NCBI GenBank assembly: GCA_002380945.1
Contig: DFWO01000139.1
Span: forward strand, 1 to 21,344
Length of the DNA stretch: 21,344 nt
Direction: 5' to 3'
Source: Methylococcaceae bacterium UBA4132
GTDB taxonomy: Bacteria; Pseudomonadota; Gammaproteobacteria; Methylococcales; Methylomonadaceae
In this document: positions 14,029 to 21,344 of the stretch, one piece after another
Position numbering within the stretch: position 1 is the first letter of the stretch
Layout of the letters: the number at the start of each line of letters is the position of its first letter
Translations under genes and position numbers: made by a program
Notes under the pieces: model-generated
What the model was told of the DNA's origin: nothing
Databases searched by the model: none
The model's input: only the letters and a program-made list of their open reading frames with translations

Positions 14029-16438
14029 TTTCTGGCATAAAATTCGGGCTGATTTGCTTGCCCATCCATCGCGTACTTTATTGGCTATTTCCAGTATTGC
14101 CATTGGTATCTTTGTGGTCGGCACGTTGTTGGGCATGATAGATTTACAGCTCCATAAAATGGACGCTTCGCACCGCTTATCCCAGCCTTCACACATCAAT
14201 TTAATTCTCAAGACTGACGCTGATTTTGCCGTTGCCGAGCAAATCAAAACCATTGCAGGTGTTGCTAATGTTGACAGGCTAACGCAATTTACCGTGCGTT
14301 TTAAAACCGCCAATCATCCGCAGTGGCAAACAGGAACAGCAATATTTCGCCCCGATTATCAAACCCAGCTCTATGACTTAATGACGTTGCTATCAGGACA
14401 GTTTCCACACGCTAACGCCTTAGCCGTAGAACGCTTATCGGCAAAAGCCTCAGGGCTTGCTATCGGTGATAGCATTTTGTTTGAAACCGAAACAGGCGAG
14501 ACGGCTTTTACGGTCGGCGGCATCATGCGTCATCCTTTTGTCAAACCACCGCCGTTTGGTGGACAACCACATTTTTTTATCTCGCCTGAATCAGCGTCGG
14601 TGTTTGGTATTAAATCAAACACGTTCCGACAATTGTTAGTGCAGGTCAGCCAACCTTACAGCGAAGAAAAAGCGCGGTTGATTGCGGGGGAAATACGCAC
14701 AAAACTCAGTGCGTTGGGTATCGGTGTAAACGCCACTTTGTTACAAAACCCTGAGCAACATTGGGGCAGACCATTTTTTTCGGGCATTAATTTGATTTTA
14801 ACGGTGATGGCGTGGGCATCGTTGGCATTAAGTTCAGTGTTAATCCTGACCACGATTGCGGCGATGATTACCCAACAAACCGACCAGATTGGCATCATGA
14901 AATCATTGGGGGCTAGGCGGTTAAGTATTGCCCGACTTTATTTGACCGAAGTGTTGTTTGTCGCGTTGCTTGCCTTGAGCGTGGCGATACCGCTCAGTTT
15001 AGCTGGCGCGTATTTTAGTAGCCGCTGGTTATTGGATTTATTCAATATTGAAATGAACGGTTTTGAATACTCAACACGTTCGTTGTATTTGATGATGGTC
15101 GGCGGTCTGCTCGCGCCTTTGTTGGCTTCTATCTATCCAATTTGGCGCGGCGCGTCCATGTCGGTTCGTCAAGCGATTGCCAGTTATGGATTAGGCGGAG
15201 ATTTTGACAGTAGCCGTTTTGATAAATGGTTGGAAGCTAAACTATTCAGTGCGTTACCCACGCTTTATGCGGTCACCATGAGTAATTTGTTTCGCCGTAA
15301 AGCCCGTTTGTTGTGGACGCAGAGCGTGCTGATTATCGCAGGCGTGTTATTTATCGTGATTATCAGCTTAATCAAATCGGTTAATCTCACTTTGGATAAT
15401 GAATTGGCGCGTAGTCACTATGCGGTGCGCTTAGGTTTTAGTAGCGATCAGCCTTCAACATTGGTTCAGGACTTAATTCGCACCGTGCCGCAAACCACAG
15501 GCATAGAATTATGGAATCGCTTACCTGTTGAGCTATCACGCAATCAGCAATTACTAAAACAATCGGGTAGCTTAGGGGCGCAAATGGTTGCCTTGCCTGT
15601 TGAGTCGGTAATGTATCAGCCGCTGATTGTGGCGGGGCGTTGGTTTGAAACTACGGATAATGAACAAAAAGTATTGGTGCTAAATGCGGCAACCGCAGAA
15701 CAAAACGGTATTCAAGTCGGCGATAGCATTAACGTGAATCTACTAGGGCGATTCAACAGCGCGTGGCAAGTTATCGGTTTATATCGCTGGTTTGCAGGTT
15801 CCGGTTATACGGTAGAACCTGTCTACGCGCCATTAACTACAGTGCAAACTATGACGCAATATAAGCAAAATAGTTCGTTTGCTTTGCTTTCCGCAAATGT
15901 GAACTCTTTGGCAGAAGAGAAAATTTACGCGGATACACTCAAACAAACTTTTCAGAATGCACACATTAAACTGGATTTTTACACCACCATTGCCAAACTG
16001 GAACAACGGCAATTTGCTAAAAATCAATTCCGCCCGATTACCAGTATGTTGTTAGGACTTGCCTCATTGATTGCTTCAGTCGGAGCAATCGGCTTATCTG
16101 GCACATTGGCAATTGGCGTTTTGCAACGGACGCGTGAAATCGGCGTGTTACGCGCCATTGGTGCGAGTTCAGCATCAATTTTTAAACTGTTCATGCTGGA
16201 AGGCTTTTTTCATGGCTTGATGGCGTGGCTTATCAGTATTCCTATAGCCTATTTTTTGGCAGAACCACTGGCGCGAAAATTGGGTGAAATCATGCTTGGT
16301 ATTCACTTGGACTTTAGTTTTTCTTTCGCGGCGGTATGGATTTGGCTGGCTTTGGTGAGTGTCCTTGTATTGTTAGCTTCTTATTTACCCGCACGCCATG
16401 CTACGCAAATCGTGGTGCGTTCTAGTCTTAATTATTAA
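14021..16438 (+). CDS. ABC transporter permease with two FtsX domains
   Basis: An 805-residue membrane protein. One helix lies near residues 18-41 (TLLAISSIAIGIFVVGTLLG), then a large periplasmic (MacB-type) loop and three helices (about 245-370, including QTDQIGIMKSLGARR). A second N-terminal-type helix (LLWTQSVLIIAGVLFIVI), another periplasmic loop and a final three-helix FtsX block (QRTREIGVLRAIGAS) follow. The duplicated architecture is that of lipoprotein or lipid exporters with a full transporter in one chain. The start is TTG 14021, which overlaps the ATPase gene by 8 bases; it is supported by the expected FWHKIRADLLAHPSRT segment just before the first helix. No good ribosome site is visible, so coupling to the ATPase gene is likely. 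Confidence 0.88.
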   Translation: MNSFWHKIRADLLAHPSRTLLAISSIAIGIFVVGTLLGMIDLQLHKMDASHRLSQPSHINLILKTDADFAVAEQIKTIAGVANVDRLTQFTVRFKTANHPQWQTGTAIFRPDYQTQLYDLMTLLSGQFPHANALAVERLSAKASGLAIGDSILFETETGETAFTVGGIMRHPFVKPPPFGGQPHFFISPESASVFGIKSNTFRQLLVQVSQPYSEEKARLIAGEIRTKLSALGIGVNATLLQNPEQHWGRPFFSGINLILTVMAWASLALSSVLILTTIAAMITQQTDQIGIMKSLGARRLSIARLYLTEVLFVALLALSVAIPLSLAGAYFSSRWLLDLFNIEMNGFEYSTRSLYLMMVGGLLAPLLASIYPIWRGASMSVRQAIASYGLGGDFDSSRFDKWLEAKLFSALPTLYAVTMSNLFRRKARLLWTQSVLIIAGVLFIVIISLIKSVNLTLDNELARSHYAVRLGFSSDQPSTLVQDLIRTVPQTTGIELWNRLPVELSRNQQLLKQSGSLGAQMVALPVESVMYQPLIVAGRWFETTDNEQKVLVLNAATAEQNGIQVGDSINVNLLGRFNSAWQVIGLYRWFAGSGYTVEPVYAPLTTVQTMTQYKQNSSFALLSANVNSLAEEKIYADTLKQTFQNAHIKLDFYTTIAKLEQRQFAKNQFRPITSMLLGLASLIASVGAIGLSGTLAIGVLQRTREIGVLRAIGASSASIFKLFMLEGFFHGLMAWLISIPIAYFLAEPLARKLGEIMLGIHLDFSFSFAAVWIWLALVSVLVLLASYLPARHATQIVVRSSLNY

Positions 16439-16572
16439 CTCGATTGAATATTTCATTTTTAACTTAAGCTGGTAAACTGAGTGAGGGTTTTAGTCAGCCC
16501 TATTTATTGATTTATACATAATAAAAAACCGCTCACTTATAAAAAAAGCGGATAAAACCGAGGAGGACTGCA
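16439..16572 (+). promoter_or_regulatory. Leader and likely promoter of the BLUF-PsiE operon
   Basis: A gene-free AT-rich stretch. TTTAGT and TATACA spaced by 18 bases (about 16488-16517) are a weak promoter candidate. A very strong ribosome site AGGAGG (16561-16566) lies 6 bases before the ATG. No intrinsic terminator for the ABC operon is visible, so read-through from it cannot be excluded. Confidence 0.35.
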
Positions 16573-17439
16573 ATGATTAGAATATCTTATGCCAGCACTA
16601 CCAACCATGATTGGTCACCTGAAGAGTTATTGACTCTGTTAACCAATTGTCAGACTAATAATGCCGCTAATAACATTACGGGAATTTTGCTGTATGCCAA
16701 TCAAACATTTTTCCAAGTTTTAGAAGGAGAGGAGGGCGTTATCAATAGAGTTTTTGCGATGATAGAAAAAGATAATCGTCACAAAGACTGCACGTTGATT
16801 TCAAAAGAAAAAATCAAAGAGCGTGCTTTTCCCTATTGGAGCATGGGCTTTGAAAAAATAGACGTGAATGATTTACACAATGTCAAAGGACTAAGTGATT
16901 TTTTTGCCAAGGATTTCACACCCGCAGGTTTTGCTGAGCATAAAAATATTGTCGGACCTTTGCTATCGCATTTACGCAGTAAGTTGGTTAAACAAGTCAC
17001 CACCTGTCATGAAGAATTACCGATGACTCATGAAGACCCCTTTATACAGTTTCTAAATCGGACTATACGCGTAGGCGTTAAATTTATGGCGTTGTTAATG
17101 GTGATGGTGATACTGTTTGGCATCGGCGACATTATGTTTGTGTTATACGAAAAGCTATCTAATCCGCCTATTTTTGAGTTGACGATTAATGAATTATTAG
17201 AAACCTTTGGCGCGTTTATGGCGGTGTTAATTGCCATCGAAATTTTTCTAAATATCACGCTTTATATTCGTAGTGACGTTATCCCTGTTAAATTAGTTGT
17301 TGCAACTGCACTGATGGCAATTGCACGAAAAATTATTGTCTTTGATTATAAACACCTAGATGCAGACTATGTCAGTGCTTCAGGACTGGTGGTGGTTGCT
17401 TTAGGTATTACTTATTGGATAGTACAAAAACATGACTAG
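16573..17439 (+). CDS. BLUF blue-light sensor fused to a PsiE-type membrane domain
   Basis: A 288-residue fusion. Residues 1-95 form a BLUF (flavin-binding blue-light) domain: Tyr6, Asn30 and Gln48 sit at exactly the spacing of AppA Tyr21, Asn45 and Gln63, and Trp89 and Met91 match AppA Trp104 and Met106, so the photochemical core is intact. After a linker with no domain I recognise (about 96-160), four membrane helices follow at about 163-187, 205-229, 231-249 and 262-284. The region with LETFGAFMAVLIAIEIFLN, VKLVVATALMAIARKIIVFD and KHLDA matches the PsiE (phosphate-starvation-inducible E) family. The BLUF part is then cytoplasmic and the output is through the membrane domain, whose function is unknown in the family. 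The start has a near-perfect AGGAGG site. It overlaps the next gene by 8 bases. Confidence 0.85.
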   Translation: MIRISYASTTNHDWSPEELLTLLTNCQTNNAANNITGILLYANQTFFQVLEGEEGVINRVFAMIEKDNRHKDCTLISKEKIKERAFPYWSMGFEKIDVNDLHNVKGLSDFFAKDFTPAGFAEHKNIVGPLLSHLRSKLVKQVTTCHEELPMTHEDPFIQFLNRTIRVGVKFMALLMVMVILFGIGDIMFVLYEKLSNPPIFELTINELLETFGAFMAVLIAIEIFLNITLYIRSDVIPVKLVVATALMAIARKIIVFDYKHLDADYVSASGLVVVALGITYWIVQKHD

Positions 17440-18367
17440 ACTCAAAATCCCCGTCGGTATTAGTAGCTGTTTACTGGGTGACACGGTTCGTTTTGATGGT
17501 GGACATAAGCGTGATGCTTATATTGTCGGTACGCTGTCGCACTATTTTGACTTTCACCCATTTTGTCCCGAAATGGCGATTGGTCTAGGTGTTCCGCGTC
17601 CTACCATGCACTTGATAAAAAAAGATAACGCAGTACGTTGTGTGGTGATTAAAGACCCTAGCCATGATGTCACTGACCGCTTGCGCAATTATGCTGAGCA
17701 ACAACAGCATACTGATTTATGTGGCTATATTGTCAAAAAGGACTCACCGAGTTGTGGCATGGAGCGCGTAAAGGTATTTACCAATGATATTCCGCACCGT
17801 GATGGTGTGGGTATTTATGCGGAAGTTATGATGCGTAATCATCCCTTATTACCTGTTGAAGAAGAAGGGCGTTTAGGCGATGCGGGGTTACGAGAGAATT
17901 TTATTCAACGGGTTTATGTATTGCATCGCTGGAAGCAGCTGTTAGCGGAAGGTTTGAGTATACAGAATTTAACGCGTTTTCACGCACGGCATAAGTTGAT
18001 TATTATGAGTCATGGCGATTATCGGCCCTTAGGGCAATTAGTCGCCAATGCGACTAAAGACAATATCTTAACCGTTGGCGAGCAGTATATTTTGCAATTA
18101 ATGACACTGTTAAAAACAGTCGTTAAACGTAAACAGCACGTCAATGTGCTACAACATATTCAAGGCTATTTGAAAAAAGAACTCAACGCGGATAACAAAG
18201 CTGAATTGTGTGAATTGATTGAGCGTTACCGTCATGGTGACGTACCGTTAATTGTTCCGATTACGCTGTTAAAACATCATTTTCGCCAAAGCCCTGATGC
18301 GTATATTGAAGAGTCTTACTATATGTCGCCATATCCGCAGGAATTACAGCTTATTAATCAATTATGA
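17432..18367 (+). CDS. DUF523-DUF1722 protein (TudS/YbgA-type)
   Basis: A 311-residue two-domain protein. Residues 1-150 are DUF523: IPVGISSCLLGDTVRFDGGH, FHPFCPEMAIGLGVPR and KKDSPSCGM supply three conserved cysteines. In the characterised thiouracil desulfurase TudS the equivalent cysteines bind a 4Fe-4S cluster. Residues about 190-305 are DUF1722 (YbgA): FHARHKLIIMSHGDYRPLG and PLIVPITLLKHHF. E. coli ybgA is beside the photolyase gene phr, and related genes often sit near photolyases, so a light-stress role is suspected. The ATG overlaps the BLUF-PsiE stop by 8 bases, so the two are co-translated. A likely role is desulfuration of thiolated bases or repair after light damage; this is inference. 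Its 3' end overlaps the convergent PP2C gene by 14 bases. Confidence 0.85.
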   Translation: MTRLKIPVGISSCLLGDTVRFDGGHKRDAYIVGTLSHYFDFHPFCPEMAIGLGVPRPTMHLIKKDNAVRCVVIKDPSHDVTDRLRNYAEQQQHTDLCGYIVKKDSPSCGMERVKVFTNDIPHRDGVGIYAEVMMRNHPLLPVEEEGRLGDAGLRENFIQRVYVLHRWKQLLAEGLSIQNLTRFHARHKLIIMSHGDYRPLGQLVANATKDNILTVGEQYILQLMTLLKTVVKRKQHVNVLQHIQGYLKKELNADNKAELCELIERYRHGDVPLIVPITLLKHHFRQSPDAYIEESYYMSPYPQELQLINQL

Positions 18368-19160
18368 GTAAGGGACTGTAGTCAGAGAATACCATCGCGA
18401 CGGTTATATCATCACCACTGCCTTGTTCCGAGGTTTCATTGAGCCAATCGGCTAAACAGCTTTGAATTTTATCTGCACCGTGGTTGGCGATTTGTTGTTG
18501 AAAGTCTTGCACGGCTTGCTGTAAATCGTTTTCGTTGCTGAATGAGTTGGCGTAACCATCGGTGGCTAGAAAAACTAACGCGGGTCGATGTTGGTGGTCA
18601 AAAAAATGTAGACAGAACTCAATATGATAAATGGCTTTATCTTGACATAATGAGTAGGTTTCATTGGCTATTAAACTGACACTTTTGGGCAACGGGTGTT
18701 GTAACTGCCCATCTTCTGTTAAGACGATTAAATCGCCATCACCAATTTGTAAGTACAGAACGTAATCATTACAGAGTAAGACTGCCAGTAAGGTAGTGCC
18801 GTACAAACTATAACGGTCATTGGCATTTTCCGTTTGCCCATCGTCTTCTGTATCAACGGCTAATCGCCAAGCCTGCACTAATTGGCTGGGCAAATAATCA
18901 GCGGATTGTTTGATATGGCGTAAATTACTTCCTGTATCGACGTGTTGTTGCGCAAAATGGTTAAATAAATCTAATGCAACTTGTACAGCTAATTTTGCCC
19001 CAATGTCACTGTGCGTATGTTTGCTACTGCCATGTCCGTCCGCAACAGCAAGCACAGAGCAGTAGTCGTTTTGTAGAGATGCCCACGCATCTTGATTAAG
19101 TTTGTCGTTACGCTTATGTGACGCACCGCGTACACTCTCGCCTATGATTTGCCAACTCAT
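18354..19160 (-). CDS. PP2C-family serine/threonine phosphatase
   Basis: A 268-residue PPM/PP2C phosphatase. The metal-binding residues are in NQDAW (Asp24) and VADGHGSS (Asp41, Gly42), followed by DIGAKLAVQVALDL. LQIGDGDLIVL, FLATDGYANSF and a C-terminal GSGDDITVAMVF complete the set of acidic ligands, so it should be active. It follows the vWA gene by 6 bases and is the third gene of a kinase, vWA, PP2C operon. This matches the TerY-P triad and E. coli YegK. It would remove phosphate from targets of the upstream kinase. It overlaps the end of the YbgA-type gene on the other strand by 14 bases, so no separate terminator exists between them. Confidence 0.9.
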   Translation of the reverse strand: MSWQIIGESVRGASHKRNDKLNQDAWASLQNDYCSVLAVADGHGSSKHTHSDIGAKLAVQVALDLFNHFAQQHVDTGSNLRHIKQSADYLPSQLVQAWRLAVDTEDDGQTENANDRYSLYGTTLLAVLLCNDYVLYLQIGDGDLIVLTEDGQLQHPLPKSVSLIANETYSLCQDKAIYHIEFCLHFFDHQHRPALVFLATDGYANSFSNENDLQQAVQDFQQQIANHGADKIQSCLADWLNETSEQGSGDDITVAMVFSDYSPLLIID

Positions 19161-19166
19161 GCCAAC

Positions 19167-19868
19167 TTACCAGACATCATCAGTATCGACATCTGATGTA
19201 GGTGCTTGAGGAATCGGTACGACACCGCCACTGGCTTGGTCTTTGACTTGGCTGGCAGGTGCGGAGGCGGCTTGTAATACCACAGTAGATGCCCAACGTA
19301 TGTATTTGACTAAATCTTCCGCGTTATTGGCTTGTAAAGGTCTGATTTCAGGATTACCGATAAATTTTTGTAATACCTCCAAATCAGCATCTTGTCCGAT
19401 ACCAATACCAATACGCACAGATTTTCTACCCCAAGGTTTACTCATCAAAGTGTTTAAACCATCATTAAAATCATCGGTGGGTTGACCATCAGACACTAAT
19501 ACTAAGACAGGTGGCAAACAGCGTTCAGGCATTTGTGTGACATCTAATTGTTCGGCGGCTAACTGTAACGCCAAGCCCATATCAGTAACACCATTGGCAG
19601 TTAGATTGTCCCATTTAAATTCTTCCACCTTAGTGGCTTGAGCGATATGCCATTGCGCCCCTGTCGAAAATTTAATTGCGCGTACCATCACTTGCGCATT
19701 CGGATTATCTGCCGCCACATCCTGCATGGGTTTGATGGCGTTACGAATGGCGTAATTGAGTTGCTCTATTTTTTCGCCGTACATAGAGCCTGAGCAATCG
19801 GCTAACCAAAAAAAATGTAATGGGCGATTTGCCATCGCACCGCCTGGTCTTTTAATAATGTCTGTCAT
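19167..19868 (-). CDS. von Willebrand factor A domain protein (TerY/YegL-like)
   Basis: A 233-residue cytoplasmic vWA protein. The metal-ion site (MIDAS) is complete: WLADCSGSMYG gives Asp24, Ser26 and Ser28, TANGVTDMGLAL gives the Thr, and LVLVSDGQPTDDF gives the Asp. The C-terminal tail after about residue 205 is Pro- and Asp-rich and probably disordered. AAGGA lies 5 bases before the ATG at 19868 and fixes the start over an internal ATG (residue 12). It lies between kinase and phosphatase genes; in TerY-P triads the vWA protein is thought to be a scaffold or substrate for the kinase and phosphatase. Confidence 0.88.
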   Translation of the reverse strand: MTDIIKRPGGAMANRPLHFFWLADCSGSMYGEKIEQLNYAIRNAIKPMQDVAADNPNAQVMVRAIKFSTGAQWHIAQATKVEEFKWDNLTANGVTDMGLALQLAAEQLDVTQMPERCLPPVLVLVSDGQPTDDFNDGLNTLMSKPWGRKSVRIGIGIGQDADLEVLQKFIGNPEIRPLQANNAEDLVKYIRWASTVVLQAASAPASQVKDQASGGVVPIPQAPTSDVDTDDVW

Positions 19869-19892
19869 GTGTGTGTCCTTGTGTGAGAGAGT

Positions 19893-19925
19893 TGTAGGAT
19901 GGGCGCGATTTTAATCACGCCTACA
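19893..19925 (-). repeat. Imperfect hairpin between kinase and vWA genes
   Basis: TGTAGG (19893-19898) pairs with CCTACA (19920-19925), and inside GCG/CGC (19903-19905/19918-19920) and GATT/AATC (19907-19910/19913-19916) extend the stem with a bulge and one mismatch. It overlaps the kinase stop. It may lower expression of downstream genes or be a dispersed repeat; TGTAGGATGGGC resembles a motif I remember from other gammaproteobacteria. Confidence 0.4.
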
Positions 19926-21234
19926 CGCGAATGTCTGCCAAGGTATTGCCAAAATTAATCGAAACCCCAGCCGCTAAATTAACTGAACGTTGCGGGTCAA
20001 CGATTTTAACACTGTTATCTGATAAGGTTATCGTCCACGCCTGACTACTAATATTTTGTAAACCCCAACGATTTGGGTCTTGTGGGTGACGATTAACAGC
20101 GGCTTGTGGTTCGGAAAAATTAAATTTTTGCGTTTGATCGGTATGATGGCGATAGAGCAGAGTGTTATGGTTAAGCATCACTACGGTGTTGTTAATGTGT
20201 AAACGAGGCGGATAAACCAATGCACGGTTACACGCCCAGCAATGTTGTGTAATGTCAGTTTTCGAGCTGTCAGCATCATAAAAATTTTGCGCCCCACAGC
20301 GACAATAAAAAATGCTATCGCGTAGGTTAATTAATATTACCCGCCATTCATTTTCGCGAATACGTCCGTGTTGGTCGTTGATACCTGAGGTAAACGCGCG
20401 AGTAAATACATCACGCAAGAATTGCGGATATAACGCCCAATAAACTAGTGCATTGTCGTGCAAACCAGCTACAGGCGCATTACTATTATCTTGTGGATCA
20501 AAAATAAATAATGGTTCAGTGCCATAAAGTTTATTCATTGCCGACTGGTCGAAACAACGAATACTGGCTTCTTTTTTACCTTCCAATGGATGGTGCAACA
20601 TCAGCATATAGAACAATAAAATCGCCAGTGAAAATAAATCACTTTCGGTATTTGGGGCTTCATCACCACGAACTAATTCGGGAGCCATAAAACGTGGCGT
20701 ACCGTTAATTGCCCCAGTCGCGCCATTGACATCAACATTGTCATTGTCGCAAATCAAAATCTCGCCCGTGTTAGGATCAAAGAATACGTTGTTAAAATTA
20801 ATATCGCGATAACACAAGCCCTTGGCATGAAGCTGTAAAAAACTTTCTGACAGTTGTAAGCAAGCACTAATTAAGGCATCAAAACTAGGTTCTGCACGGC
20901 GGCGCATCAAATCAACAATGCTTTTAAAATTGCTAGGGCGTAGCGGCATGACATAGCCAAACCCAGCATTATTAGGTAATGCGACTAATTCTAATGGCCA
21001 CAAAAAGTTATTATCAGGGCTGCCTTTGCGTATGGCATTTTCCAAACGTTGCCGTAGTTGCATATCATTTTGAATGTAATGCGGAAAATACCATTTAATA
21101 GCCACCTCTTGTCCACTAGCATGAGCGCGATACACTTCACCTTGTGTTCCGGCACCTAAAAAAGAGTCAATGGTGTAGGACTGCCCAGTTAACTCACCGT
21201 AAATAATTTGTTTATTTTGTAATAGGGTACTCAT
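19921..21234 (-). CDS. Serine/threonine protein kinase with C-terminal zinc ribbon (YegI/TerY-P type)
   Basis: A 437-residue protein. The kinase domain spans about 18-290: glycine loop FLGAGTQGEVY, Lys47 in AIKWY, catalytic loop YRDINFNN (Asp144, Asn149) with Tyr in place of the usual His, and DND at 163-165 in place of DFG. The activation-segment end is FMAPELVRG. A zinc-ribbon-like block CRCG and CWAC (about 309-335) follows, then a beta-rich tail (about 365-437) that could be a degenerate FHA-type domain. The metal-binding Asp is kept, so activity is likely despite the changes. It belongs to the group including E. coli YegI, found with PP2C and vWA genes. No membrane helix is seen. It is the first gene of the triad operon. 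Confidence 0.87.
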   Translation of the reverse strand: MSTLLQNKQIIYGELTGQSYTIDSFLGAGTQGEVYRAHASGQEVAIKWYFPHYIQNDMQLRQRLENAIRKGSPDNNFLWPLELVALPNNAGFGYVMPLRPSNFKSIVDLMRRRAEPSFDALISACLQLSESFLQLHAKGLCYRDINFNNVFFDPNTGEILICDNDNVDVNGATGAINGTPRFMAPELVRGDEAPNTESDLFSLAILLFYMLMLHHPLEGKKEASIRCFDQSAMNKLYGTEPLFIFDPQDNSNAPVAGLHDNALVYWALYPQFLRDVFTRAFTSGINDQHGRIRENEWRVILINLRDSIFYCRCGAQNFYDADSSKTDITQHCWACNRALVYPPRLHINNTVVMLNHNTLLYRHHTDQTQKFNFSEPQAAVNRHPQDPNRWGLQNISSQAWTITLSDNSVKIVDPQRSVNLAAGVSINFGNTLADIRV

Positions 21235-21266
21235 AAATGCGGTCCAACAGAGCTGTTTATAGCTTT

Positions 21267-21295
21267 ATTATAGATAAGTGTAGTGATCCAATAAA
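21267..21295 (-). promoter_or_regulatory. Promoter candidate for the kinase-vWA-PP2C operon
   Basis: On the minus strand TATAAT (21272-21267) is preceded at 17 bases by TTTATT (21295-21290). Transcription would start about 25 bases before the kinase ATG. The -10 is perfect, the -35 weak. The remaining bases to 21344 show no gene. Confidence 0.45.
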
Positions 21296-21344
21296 CATAG
21301 ATATCCCGATAGGTTGATATAATCTAGAAGTTACGCATTGACAG

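Noticed and set aside
13972..14313. Minus-strand open frame of 113 codons
   Set aside because: It overlaps the junction of two clear ABC transporter genes and has no domain.
18354..21234. New defence system built on the kinase, vWA and phosphatase genes
   Set aside because: The set matches the already described TerY-P/YegIKL type, and no nuclease, toxin or other defence gene is adjacent in the window.

Overview
The window looks like a piece of a gammaproteobacterial methanotroph chromosome (Methylococcales-like). The two main pointers are a C30 carotenoid cassette in the order desaturase, aldehyde dehydrogenase, oxidase (11110-12612, 9522-11135, 8037-9521), the arrangement known from Methylomonas, and an MxaJ/XoxJ-type periplasmic binding protein (6881-7717), a family tied to PQQ methanol dehydrogenases. 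This assignment is inference from gene content. No rRNA, tRNA, CRISPR array or complete insertion sequence was seen.

Layout. 1-153 (-) is the start of an exported Gly-rich protein, cut by the window edge, with a 16-base C tract (G on the coding strand) early in the gene. Its leader carries a good sigma70 promoter and a GEMM-like (cyclic dinucleotide) riboswitch candidate. 300-741 has no gene but holds several inverted repeats. 742-5386 (+) is a pyruvate:ferredoxin oxidoreductase (nifJ) overlapped by a dihydroorotate-dehydrogenase-like gene, closed by a 12-bp hairpin. 5440-6536 (-) holds a membrane-anchored AlbA_2/Schlafen-like gene coupled to a C-terminal remnant of an EAL domain. 6600-6829 (+) is a Pho box of three 11-bp units followed by a 45-aa membrane protein. 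6837-6869 is a 13-bp palindrome. 6881-7988 (-) is a small lipoprotein plus the MxaJ-like gene.

8037-12612 (-) is the carotenoid operon, preceded by an isoprenylcysteine-methyltransferase-like gene (12682 to about 13254). Divergent from it, 13318-16438 (+) is an ABC exporter pair of LolD/MacB-like ATPase and FtsX-type permease. 16573-18367 (+) is a two-gene operon: a BLUF blue-light sensor fused to a four-helix PsiE membrane domain, overlapping a DUF523-DUF1722 (TudS/YbgA-type) gene. 18354-21234 (-) is a kinase, vWA and PP2C set of the TerY-P / YegI-YegL-YegK type, running from its own promoter near 21267.

How the parts may connect: the carotenoid genes, the BLUF-PsiE sensor and the YbgA-type gene (a family often next to photolyase genes) make a plausible light and photo-oxidative-stress theme. 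The PsiE domain and the Pho box are two separate hints of phosphate-linked regulation. The riboswitch candidate and the EAL remnant are two hints of cyclic-dinucleotide signalling. The most unusual item is the BLUF-PsiE fusion; next are the Pho-box-driven small membrane protein and the poly-G tract gene under a riboswitch-like leader.
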